Shown here: positions 1 to 6,350 of the stretch, piece by piece | Numbering within the stretch: position 1 is the first letter of the stretch | Layout of the letters: every line of letters starts with the position of its first letter | NCBI GenBank assembly: GCA_964445105.1 | Contig: CAYUJS010000047.1 | Span: forward strand, 1 to 15,948 | Direction of reading: 5' to 3' | Source of the DNA: CAWBNS01 sp964445105 | GTDB lineage: Bacteria > Chlamydiota > Chlamydiia > Chlamydiales > JAJFMA01 | Length of the DNA: 15,948 nucleotides | The notes under the pieces: model-generated | Database searches by the model: none | Told to the model about the DNA's origin: nothing | The model's input: the letters and a program-made list of their open reading frames with translations, nothing else | Position numbers and translations under genes: made by a program

Positions 1-41
1 CTTTATTAAACCGTAGCAGAAGTAAATGGTGAGTCTCGAGC

Positions 42-110
42 GTGGTGCCTAAATAGGGCATGCCATGATCCAACTGGGGGGGTGCGCCGGGTGACCGGCC
101 CCTCTACCAC
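42..110. other. Foldable multi-branched element, unidentified
   Basis: By eye this stretch folds into a closed junction. GTGGT (42-46) pairs with ACCAC (106-110). Inside it, GCC (47-49) pairs with GGC (57-59). A strong hairpin has GCCGG (86-90) pairing with CCGGC (95-99) across the loop GTGA, a GNRA-type tetraloop if transcribed on the plus strand. A run of seven G (76-82) can extend that stem against C100-C102. There is no matching open reading frame. It could be a small RNA, a fragment of a catalytic RNA such as a group II intron, or chance. I do not recognise the family, and the strand is not settled. Confidence 0.3.
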
Positions 111-160
111 CTAAAAACCGTCTAAGAACAGCTGTATGGCGTAAAATTAAATATAAATTT

Positions 161-1585
161 TTATGAGAAAAACGCCCTCTCGATAAGGGCTATTATCTCA
201 TTTTCTATTTTCTGTATTTGTTGGTCAAAGCTAGTACCTAATTCAATTATATCATTAGCTTGCAGCCATTGTTTAATGAGAACAGCTTCCTTAAGCGCAA
301 CCGGAGACCAAGTGCCGCTATCGTTGGAGGAGGTTAGGCGGTATCGTTTCATACTGCATTGCGAGGGCAGCTCTTCATCATGTCTCACGATCCGGCAGCG
401 ATTACTATAAGAGCCAGAGTTATCGGTTTGGCAGGAGGCAAAGGGGTAAAACCCGCCGCTTGGATTTTTGTGGAAAGCCTGCTCGTAAGTAGCGCCTTTG
501 TTAGCTATCAGGTCAAGGGTCATAAGGCCAGTTACCAACCCTGTGTTCAAACCCGATGCTTCAAACCCAAACATTAGGCTGTTCAAATAGTCCAAGAAAG
601 GGAGGACTTCGAGGTGCTCATTTGTAGACCATTCGGGTCTGTCCTTACGGTTTAGCGCATAAAGCTGCAGCTCAGCTATCGTAGCATCGTTGAGGCTTAA
701 TACCCCTATGCTCTTGATCTTCTCAATGACTTTGTAGATGCTCTCATATGACAGGTCCGAGTTACACCCCCATTCATTCAGCTTAATACCTTGCACAACA
801 TAAAACACCTTTCTTGTCTGGATCTCGTTGGATAGATGCAGACGGTGGCAGCATATTCCACCTTTTTTGGAGACCGGCCTATTAAAAAAAGGTCCGCTTC
901 CGTATGTATTTATCTGTGAAAATCTCACGTATTCGTTTTTAACCTCCGAGCGTGCTGGATCTTCATAGCCGCTGTAACTCTGGATTTCTGTAGAAGGCAT
1001 TAGTCCTTGCCACCCCCCTAAAGTCCTGAACCAATCCAATGGCTCCTGTATAGATAGGGCCCCCTTGTTTGCCGGAGGTAAGGGTAATTCAGTGCGTTCC
1101 ATCAGCTCCCGGTAGAATTTTTGGACTACATCGTGCACTATTTTAATTAGCGTGCTGCCCTTTATGTTATGCGCTTTTCCAGTGTTTTGATCCATGAAGG
1201 GAATGGTCATGCAAGCTGCATTAAATCGCTTGAAAGAATGCTTTCCAGCCTTACAATCCCGTTCAAAATAAACAAACTCTTTAATATCAACGTCACTAAG
1301 ATCTTCATCGGAAGACGTTGCGTCAGATGCTACAAGATCCTCCTCAGGCTCAGTGCTGGCCGCATCCAGCCGCAGCGCCGAGACTTCTTCTGCTAGCGTA
1401 GACGGGCTAGCAGAACTAGAAGAGCATTCCGTTCCCGCATCAGTCGACAGTGAATTAAATGATTTTTTTGCCACTTGGTCGATCGCGGGAACAGCCTCTC
1501 TACTAGAAGGACCGAGTTGCTCTGAGAGCGATTCTAAGAGATCCGTTGTCTTGTTTGATTCTGCTTGGTTTATACGGCTCATCAT
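161..1585 (-). CDS. Unrecognised protein with Ser/acidic disordered N-terminus, effector-like
   Basis: I do not recognise this protein, about 474 aa from the chosen start. Roughly the first 105 residues look disordered: a serine run (SSSSASPS) is followed by a Ser/Asp/Glu stretch containing SSDEDLSDVD, which resembles casein kinase 2 acceptor sequence. The remaining 370 residues look globular, with aromatic residues and several Cys, including a CC pair near 250. They end in a short charged helix (QQIQKIENEI). No signal peptide or membrane segment is seen. An ATG at 1597 is also in frame, but only the ATGs at 1585 and 1582 have a Shine-Dalgarno-like GGGGG five to eight bases upstream, so 1585 is preferred. 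The gene is monocistronic, divergent from the lipoprotein gene, and followed at once by a terminator. A disordered acidic Ser-rich N-terminus in a chlamydial setting suggests a secreted host-directed protein; that is inference. Confidence 0.7.
   Translation of the reverse strand: MMSRINQAESNKTTDLLESLSEQLGPSSREAVPAIDQVAKKSFNSLSTDAGTECSSSSASPSTLAEEVSALRLDAASTEPEEDLVASDATSSDEDLSDVDIKEFVYFERDCKAGKHSFKRFNAACMTIPFMDQNTGKAHNIKGSTLIKIVHDVVQKFYRELMERTELPLPPANKGALSIQEPLDWFRTLGGWQGLMPSTEIQSYSGYEDPARSEVKNEYVRFSQINTYGSGPFFNRPVSKKGGICCHRLHLSNEIQTRKVFYVVQGIKLNEWGCNSDLSYESIYKVIEKIKSIGVLSLNDATIAELQLYALNRKDRPEWSTNEHLEVLPFLDYLNSLMFGFEASGLNTGLVTGLMTLDLIANKGATYEQAFHKNPSGGFYPFASCQTDNSGSYSNRCRIVRHDEELPSQCSMKRYRLTSSNDSGTWSPVALKEAVLIKQWLQANDIIELGTSFDQQIQKIENEIIALIERAFFS
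168..190 (-). terminator. Intrinsic terminator overlapping the end of the 161-1585 gene
   Basis: Read on the minus strand, GCCCT (190-186) and AGGGC (178-174) form a stem around a 7-base loop, followed directly by G and five T (173-168). The stem and T-tract lie inside the last codons of the gene, whose TAA is at 163-161. The layout matches a rho-independent terminator, although the stem is short at five to six pairs. Confidence 0.6.
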
Positions 1586-1643
1586 GGAGACCCCCATTCT
1601 TATGAACTTACAGATGATAACAGCAGCAGCTTTTTATGCGGAC

Positions 1644-1673
1644 ATATTAATGCATGGTAGATTGTATTGTAAA
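1644..1673 (-). promoter_or_regulatory. Candidate sigma-70-type promoter for the 161-1585 gene
   Basis: On the minus strand, TTTACA (1673-1668) and TAATAT (1649-1644) are separated by 18 bases. Each is one mismatch from the -35 and -10 consensus (TTGACA, TATAAT). The -10 box lies about 60 bases before the preferred start codon. The element is plausible by sequence only, since AT-rich intergenic DNA yields such matches by chance. Confidence 0.35.
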
Positions 1674-1825
1674 GCGGCAGCAGCACCGCACTCTAAAAGC
1701 ATTTTACCTTCTCGATACGCTGTGTACAGGTTTGAATTGCACCCGTTTTTTTTCCGCATTTGGACAAACAATCCTCATTTATGATACACCTCTTTTCTAC
1801 GCAGTTGGCAAGGATTTGACCTATT

Positions 1826-2458
1826 ATGAGACCTCTTCTTTTCGCAGCGATGTTATTGATGACGACTGCATGCACTCCGTGTCTGCCTCCTGACGAATGC
1901 ATCCCTGTTGGGCCGAATATTCCCGAATTGGAAGCTGTCGTGGTTACCTATGGTGACGAGTTGCTGCGCGAAAAACGCCTTTATCTACGCCGTGCTTCGG
2001 CGGGTTACGACGATGAGTACATCCAAAAAGTGGAAATGAACTTTCGCACCCAAGCGATCATGGACGTCGATGAGGCTCGTGACCTGCTGGTCTATCTCGT
2101 CGAGGGCTTTTTAGCGCGTGTCAACGAGGACGAGGAATTGAGCCGGGACTTGTGCAACTATCCCTTTAACGCCAATAACCTCAAGGTCGAGATCGAATTT
2201 GAGAGTTATTTTACTAAATTTGTAGATGAAGATTGTCTCGCTCGCGTCACGTTAGATTGCGGTATGGTCAACTTTTACAGCCATACAGCTGTCAATCCTG
2301 ACTACGCCAATTATCGTCAGCGCTCTGAGCCCTACATGAAAACGTTGCACTTTAGTAAATACAAAACCTACCGTCCTTGGCTGAACGCAACGTGGACCGA
2401 TTCTAAAAAGAGCGCCAATCCGGAGACAAACGGCGCAGCTTATCTTTCGCTAGACTAG
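1826..2458 (+). CDS. Putative small lipoprotein, unknown function
   Basis: A 210-aa protein that starts with a short basic and hydrophobic signal (MRPLLFAAMLLMTTAC). Cys16 is the likely lipidation site, although Thr at -3 is not the canonical Leu/Val/Ile. Two more Cys follow within ten residues (Cys19, Cys25) in a Pro-rich segment, and others lie around residues 110-150. The mature part is acidic and mixed alpha/beta in appearance, with no repeat or catalytic motif I can name. AAGGA at 1810-1814, 11 bases before ATG, is a slightly distant ribosome binding site. The gene is monocistronic, divergent from 161-1585 and convergent with gpsA. A periplasmic or outer-membrane anchor is inferred from the signal alone. 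It is probably a lineage-conserved hypothetical protein. Confidence 0.75.
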   Translation: MRPLLFAAMLLMTTACTPCLPPDECIPVGPNIPELEAVVVTYGDELLREKRLYLRRASAGYDDEYIQKVEMNFRTQAIMDVDEARDLLVYLVEGFLARVNEDEELSRDLCNYPFNANNLKVEIEFESYFTKFVDEDCLARVTLDCGMVNFYSHTAVNPDYANYRQRSEPYMKTLHFSKYKTYRPWLNATWTDSKKSANPETNGAAYLSLD

Positions 2459-2494
2459 CTGGTTGCTTTGCCCCGTACGTTCATAAGAGCAGCG

Positions 2495-3493
2495 TTACAG
2501 GTGCTCCTCTTTAATGCTGCGCTGCATCAATGCCCGGACAGCTTCAGATGGTTTTAGCTCGCCATAAATAATTTTTTGTACGGTTTCGGCGATAGGCATT
2601 TCTATACTCTGCTTTTGCGCCAGCTGCAGCGCAGCCGCACATGTGTACACGCCTTCTACGACCATGTCGATCTCTTGCAATGCCTCGTTTGATGCACGTC
2701 CTTGTGCCACTAGATAGCCATAGCGGAAATTACGGCTTAGCTGTGAGGAGCAGGTTAAGAAGATATCACCCATGCCTGCTAAGCCGTAGAGCGTCTCTGC
2801 ACGACAACCCAGGGAGATGCCGAGCTTACAGATCTCATGCAAGCCGCGAGTAGTTAAAGCAGCTTTAGAGCTATTTCCCAAATTTAGTCCATCGGAGATT
2901 CCACAAGCAATCGCGATGATATTCTTCAGCGCGCCGCCGAAGGCCACTCCACGCACATCTGTGTTTGGGTAGACACGAAACGTCTCCGATGTAAAGGCGT
3001 CACACAGCTGCTTCATCACCTGTGGATCGTACGCAGTGCCAACGACAGAGGTGGGCAGCCCTTGAATCACTTCTACAGCATATCCTGGACCGCTTAAGAC
3101 CCCGATCAGACGACGCGAATTTTCTCCCAATACTTCCACAACTGTATCAGACAAGATTAGGCCGCTATTTTGCTCAATGCCTTTACTAGTGATGATGATA
3201 GGACAGTTTGGGATACCAATTCGTTTGACTTCAGCGAAAACCGGCCTAATGCCTTCTGACGTAACAGACTCTATCACCATGTCAGCGCCCGCTAACGCCT
3301 CTGCCAGGCTGGTGGTCACTCGGAGATCGCCGCTAACACTTCCCTGAGGTAAGCGAGGGTGCTTTTTTTGTTGGTTGAGTTGTGCAGCCATGTCCGCATC
3401 GCGCGTCCACAGAACCACCTGGTAGCCTTTACTGGCCAGTAGAGACGCAAGGCAGTATCCCCACGTCCCCGCGCCTAAGTATCCTATACGCAT
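2495..3493 (-). CDS. gpsA: Glycerol-3-phosphate dehydrogenase [NAD(P)+]
   Basis: A cytoplasmic enzyme that reduces dihydroxyacetone phosphate to sn-glycerol-3-phosphate, the backbone for phospholipid synthesis. At 332 aa it has normal family length. The N-terminal Rossmann fold shows GAGTWG (residues 7-12). The family segment SGPGYAVEV is at 134-142; most relatives have SF or SY after the proline. The catalytic lysine is Lys190 in GGALKNIIAIACG, and GLAGMGDIFLTC carries Asp243. The C-terminal VVEGVYT block is present. The start is ATG at 3493 with GAGGG four to five bases upstream. It is the last gene of the minus-strand envelope run, 19 bp after the UDP-sugar pyrophosphorylase gene, an adjacency known from Chlamydia trachomatis (CT714/CT715). 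No clear terminator follows. Confidence 0.96.
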   Translation of the reverse strand: MRIGYLGAGTWGYCLASLLASKGYQVVLWTRDADMAAQLNQQKKHPRLPQGSVSGDLRVTTSLAEALAGADMVIESVTSEGIRPVFAEVKRIGIPNCPIIITSKGIEQNSGLILSDTVVEVLGENSRRLIGVLSGPGYAVEVIQGLPTSVVGTAYDPQVMKQLCDAFTSETFRVYPNTDVRGVAFGGALKNIIAIACGISDGLNLGNSSKAALTTRGLHEICKLGISLGCRAETLYGLAGMGDIFLTCSSQLSRNFRYGYLVAQGRASNEALQEIDMVVEGVYTCAAALQLAQKQSIEMPIAETVQKIIYGELKPSEAVRALMQRSIKEEHL

Positions 3494-3512
3494 AAAGCCC
3501 TCTCGACTATTT

Positions 3513-4685
3513 TCAAATTAGATAGGTCTCTTCGCCCACTGGCCGCTTGTGCCATCTATCTATAAGCTCTTGGGTAGGGTAGTAAAACTGCGGATGGACT
3601 TCAAATAGATGCGCAGGCGCAGGCAGGCCTGAAACGGCTTCATAGGCGCGTTTATCGGCTTCAATCAATGCAGCCGTCACAGTAGTTGGGCTATCCTCTC
3701 CCGCTGCATTCTTCAGCGGTGCGAAACAGGTCGCTCGCTCATAAACAAGCACCCCCAATGCGTGTGCCTGGGATAGGGCGTCGAAGATAAAACGTTCAAA
3801 CTTCCAAGCATGCAAGCCCGCTTTTACCTTCTTCCACGCCTTATGACAGCGCGTTACTTTTGCCCGTTTGATAAAATTCATGGAGAAACAAAAACAGCTG
3901 ATGTTTGCCAATTTGTGGCCCTGCCTCTGCTTTTCTGGAAGCTCGCTATACTCGACCACGCGTATCCCTGCCTCTGTCTGTACGAGTGTGCCCACAGGTT
4001 CCGCAAGGTTTTTGCGCATCACCGACTTGATTGTGACCTCTTGCTGCGTGCGCGCATGGTATCCCACCAGTTCCGCATCGAAAGGATCGGCTAACGGATT
4101 GTCAATCTGGATGAAGTTAACCCACCGCACGCCGGCCCCCGCCCACAGTCCGGCAATGTGTGTACTGCAGAAGGCCTCCAAGGCGCCGCCGTTGCCATCT
4201 GGACCGCTCAGTGCTGTTCCCTCTTGCGTTAGCAGAGGATGGCCCTCAGCATCAAGAAAGGGCAGTTCGCCTTGCTCAAAGAAAAATACGCAGTCCGGAG
4301 GTAAGCCAAAAAAATTATTTGCAATGAAATATTCGACGCTGGCCCGATTGTTTGCCCTTGAGGTCATGATGGCTAAGAACAGGGCTCTACCTGCCAGCTT
4401 GCTGGCTGCCAAAACGCGTTCGGCGAGTAGTTGGAACAGCGTTTTGCGTTTTACAGCGCTGATCGGAAACAGGCCTTTTGGTTTCTTAGAGCCCAATCTG
4501 CTCCCCTGCCCTCCGGCTACCACAATACATCCAACGCGTCCCTCAGCAATGAATCGCTGCCCGGCGAGATAATCTCCCACGGAGCCCGCTTGTTGGTAAT
4601 CTTTCAGTGGGGTCATGTCTTCAGGGGCCTGATCGGGCTCGTGAATCAGCGCGCGCAAATGCTGGAGCAGGTCTTCATTTTGCAT
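3513..4685 (-). CDS. UDP-sugar pyrophosphorylase, UAP1/AgX type (probably UDP-GlcNAc)
   Basis: A nucleotidyltransferase that makes a UDP-sugar and pyrophosphate from UTP and a sugar-1-phosphate. It belongs to the eukaryote-type UDPGP family rather than to GlmU or GalU. The 390-aa protein shows the nucleotide-binding loop VAGGQGSRLGSKKPKG (56-71), the sugar/uridine segment GPDGNGGALEAF (161-172), QIDNPLADP (193-201) as the counterpart of the UAP1 QxDN motif, and LHAWKFERFIFDA (291-303) near the C-terminus. UDP-GlcNAc would feed peptidoglycan, lipid A and surface polysaccharide; UDP-glucose or another sugar cannot be excluded from sequence. Its ATG overlaps the end of the heptosyltransferase gene by 11 bases (ATGCAAAATGA), so translation is probably coupled; AGGA lies nine bases upstream. 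It is the apparent counterpart of C. trachomatis CT715. Confidence 0.88.
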   Translation of the reverse strand: MQNEDLLQHLRALIHEPDQAPEDMTPLKDYQQAGSVGDYLAGQRFIAEGRVGCIVVAGGQGSRLGSKKPKGLFPISAVKRKTLFQLLAERVLAASKLAGRALFLAIMTSRANNRASVEYFIANNFFGLPPDCVFFFEQGELPFLDAEGHPLLTQEGTALSGPDGNGGALEAFCSTHIAGLWAGAGVRWVNFIQIDNPLADPFDAELVGYHARTQQEVTIKSVMRKNLAEPVGTLVQTEAGIRVVEYSELPEKQRQGHKLANISCFCFSMNFIKRAKVTRCHKAWKKVKAGLHAWKFERFIFDALSQAHALGVLVYERATCFAPLKNAAGEDSPTTVTAALIEADKRAYEAVSGLPAPAHLFEVHPQFYYPTQELIDRWHKRPVGEETYLI

Positions 4686-5721
4686 CGGATAACATCCTGA
4701 GAATGGTTTGGTGCACCTCGTCGACCTCTATGCTTTTCATGCAGCGGAAATCGATAGGGCACACCCGTTTGTAACAAGGGGAGCAAGCCGCGCGTTTGTG
4801 GATGACCTGCCCCAGGCCGTAAGGGCCTGTGCGCAGATCGTCGGTGGAGCCAAAAAGAGCCAGCGGAGGAGTGTCTAAGCCAGCCGCGACGTGCATGGGG
4901 CCGCTATCATTGGTTACCAATAGCTTGCACAACTTGATGTAGGCTACTAACTCGCGCAACGAGGTTTTACCCGCTAGGTTCACGACGCGCGCCTCTTTTT
5001 CTATGCAGATGCGCTCTACTAGTGGCGCCCCTGCGGCATCGCCAAAGTATAGAATTTTGCAGTTGACGGTCTTTAAAAGTCGCTGGGTCAATTCAGCGAA
5101 TCGCTCCGGTAACCAACACTTAGCCGAGCCAAAGGCCGCGCCGGGGTTCATGCCGATGATCATCTCATCAGCGCCAATTCCTAAATGCTCCAGCGTCTGC
5201 TTAGCAGCGCGCAGGTCAGCTTCACTGGCATAAAGTTTGGGCGCTCTTTCCGCGATTTCTATGCCTAAAGGGGCCAAGAGTGATTGGTAGGTGCGCACTA
5301 GATGTTGCGTTTTCATATCCGGCGGAAACGGCAGCGCGTGGCTCAGCAGACAGCTTCGCCCGTTAGCCGCAAAACCTACGCGATCGCGCACCTTGCCTCG
5401 CCAAAACCACCAGGCCGATGTAAACGAGTTGGGCAAGAGAATCCCTAAATCATACTGCCCTGCCTGAAGGGCATGTATGACTTCAAGGTGCTCTGTACGC
5501 TGTAGCCAGCTAGCGGGGCGTGTAAATCGCAAAATCTCATCCAAGTGCGGATCTGACTGCAAAACATCGCCAAATTGAGCCAAGCACATGGCTGTGATAC
5601 GCGCCTGTGGAAAATGGCCTCGCAATTGCGCCAGCACTGGTGTAGCCATCACCAAATCGCCTAGCCAATTTGGCATCTGCACGACAATGTTTTTTGGTGC
5701 CTGTTCCGTTAACTGACCCAT
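4675..5721 (-). CDS. waaF: LPS heptosyltransferase II-like, glycosyltransferase family 9
   Basis: A GT9-family enzyme; WaaF adds the second L-glycero-D-manno-heptose to the LPS inner core at the cytoplasmic face of the inner membrane. The 348-aa protein has the N-terminal acceptor-side motif PNWLGDLVMATP (17-28), LLPNSFTSA (95-103), the donor-site segment NPGAAFGSAKCW (192-203) and the hallmark NDSGPMHVAAGLDTP (271-285). A Cys-rich C-terminal signature, CSPCYKRVCPIDFRCM (313-328), is shared with many WaaF proteins. The start is ATG at 5721, preceded by AGGAGAG. It lies between tag (29 bp upstream) and the pyrophosphorylase (11-bp overlap). The exact acceptor and donor are inferred; WaaC, WaaQ or another GT9 activity is possible, but NPGAAFG plus the Cys block fits WaaF best. 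Confidence 0.87.
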   Translation of the reverse strand: MGQLTEQAPKNIVVQMPNWLGDLVMATPVLAQLRGHFPQARITAMCLAQFGDVLQSDPHLDEILRFTRPASWLQRTEHLEVIHALQAGQYDLGILLPNSFTSAWWFWRGKVRDRVGFAANGRSCLLSHALPFPPDMKTQHLVRTYQSLLAPLGIEIAERAPKLYASEADLRAAKQTLEHLGIGADEMIIGMNPGAAFGSAKCWLPERFAELTQRLLKTVNCKILYFGDAAGAPLVERICIEKEARVVNLAGKTSLRELVAYIKLCKLLVTNDSGPMHVAAGLDTPPLALFGSTDDLRTGPYGLGQVIHKRAACSPCYKRVCPIDFRCMKSIEVDEVHQTILRMLSDAK

Positions 5722-5750
5722 AGTTGTGTACTCTCCTGGCGGTTGGTCAG

Positions 5751-6341
5751 TTAGGTTAACTCTTTGTGTCTAAAGCAATCGATGGTGTGATCGTTGACAA
5801 GCCCTATGGCTTGCATGTGTGCATACAGGACTGTGGGACCGACGAAGGTAAAGCCGCGCTGCTTTAGGTCTTTGCTAAGCGCTTTCGATTCGGGCGTCTC
5901 AGCGGGGATTTCTGCATGTGAACATCGATGATTTTGCTGGGGTCTCCCATCGACAAAGCGCCAGATATAGTTGTCGAACCCGTCAAACGCTTCTTGCACG
6001 TCCAGGAACCGCTGTGCGTTGTTAATGGCCGAAGCAATCTTAAGCCTGTTGCGGATGATTCCTGTGCACTGCATTAGTTCTAAGGATTTCTTCTCATCAT
6101 ACCGGGCCACTTTTTTAGGATCGAATTGCGCGAATGCCTTCCGGTAGCCCTCTCGACGTTTTAAAATGGTTAACCAGCTAAGCCCCGCCTGGGCGCCCTC
6201 GAGGAGCAGAAATTCGAAGTGCTTGCGTTCATCATGCACGGGCACGCCCCACTCGTTATCATGATAGGCTTGGTATAGTTCACCTTGGGATTGAGCCCAG
6301 TGGCATCTGACGCAATCCTCTTTTGATGTTTTGTCGGTCAT
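5751..6341 (-). CDS. tag: DNA-3-methyladenine glycosylase I
   Basis: A base-excision repair enzyme that removes 3-methyladenine from alkylated DNA. The 196-aa length and full motif set match the Tag family. The zinc ligands of E. coli Tag (Cys4, His17, His175, Cys179) correspond to Cys13, His27, His185 and Cys189. AYHDNEWGVP (25-34), LEGAQAGLSW (47-56, with Glu48 and Trp56 in the base pocket) and GLVNDH (180-185) are all present. The N-terminus is about nine residues longer than in E. coli. GGGGGATGAT, directly after the stop of the upstream gene, is the ribosome binding site. It sits nine bases after the Wzc-like gene inside an otherwise envelope-related run, so it is probably co-transcribed by position rather than by shared function. 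Confidence 0.95.
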   Translation of the reverse strand: MTDKTSKEDCVRCHWAQSQGELYQAYHDNEWGVPVHDERKHFEFLLLEGAQAGLSWLTILKRREGYRKAFAQFDPKKVARYDEKKSLELMQCTGIIRNRLKIASAINNAQRFLDVQEAFDGFDNYIWRFVDGRPQQNHRCSHAEIPAETPESKALSKDLKQRGFTFVGPTVLYAHMQAIGLVNDHTIDCFRHKELT

Positions 6342-6350
6342 ATCATCCCC

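Noticed and set aside
25..110. tRNA or CCA-ending tRNA-like structure near ACTCACCA on the minus strand
   Set aside because: No acceptor stem, anticodon arm or canonical T-loop could be assembled.
1353..1784. Plus-strand open frame of 143 codons
   Set aside because: It lies mostly antisense to the 161-1585 gene, starts inside its Ser/acid-rich region and has low-complexity composition typical of a shadow frame.
1737..1788. Promoter for the 1826 lipoprotein gene (TTGGAC with TATGAT)
   Set aside because: Spacing between the best boxes is 14 bases, too short; the 17-base alternative uses a poor -10 (GATACA).
2487..2506. Hairpin GAGCA/TGCTC between the convergent lipoprotein gene and gpsA as a shared terminator
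   Set aside because: The stem is only five pairs with a ten-base loop, it overlaps the gpsA stop, and there is no real T-tract on either strand.
3868..4572. Plus-strand open frame of 234 codons opposite the pyrophosphorylase gene
   Set aside because: The minus-strand frame has a complete UDPGP motif set; the plus frame is rich in Ser, Pro and Arg and has no recognisable domain.
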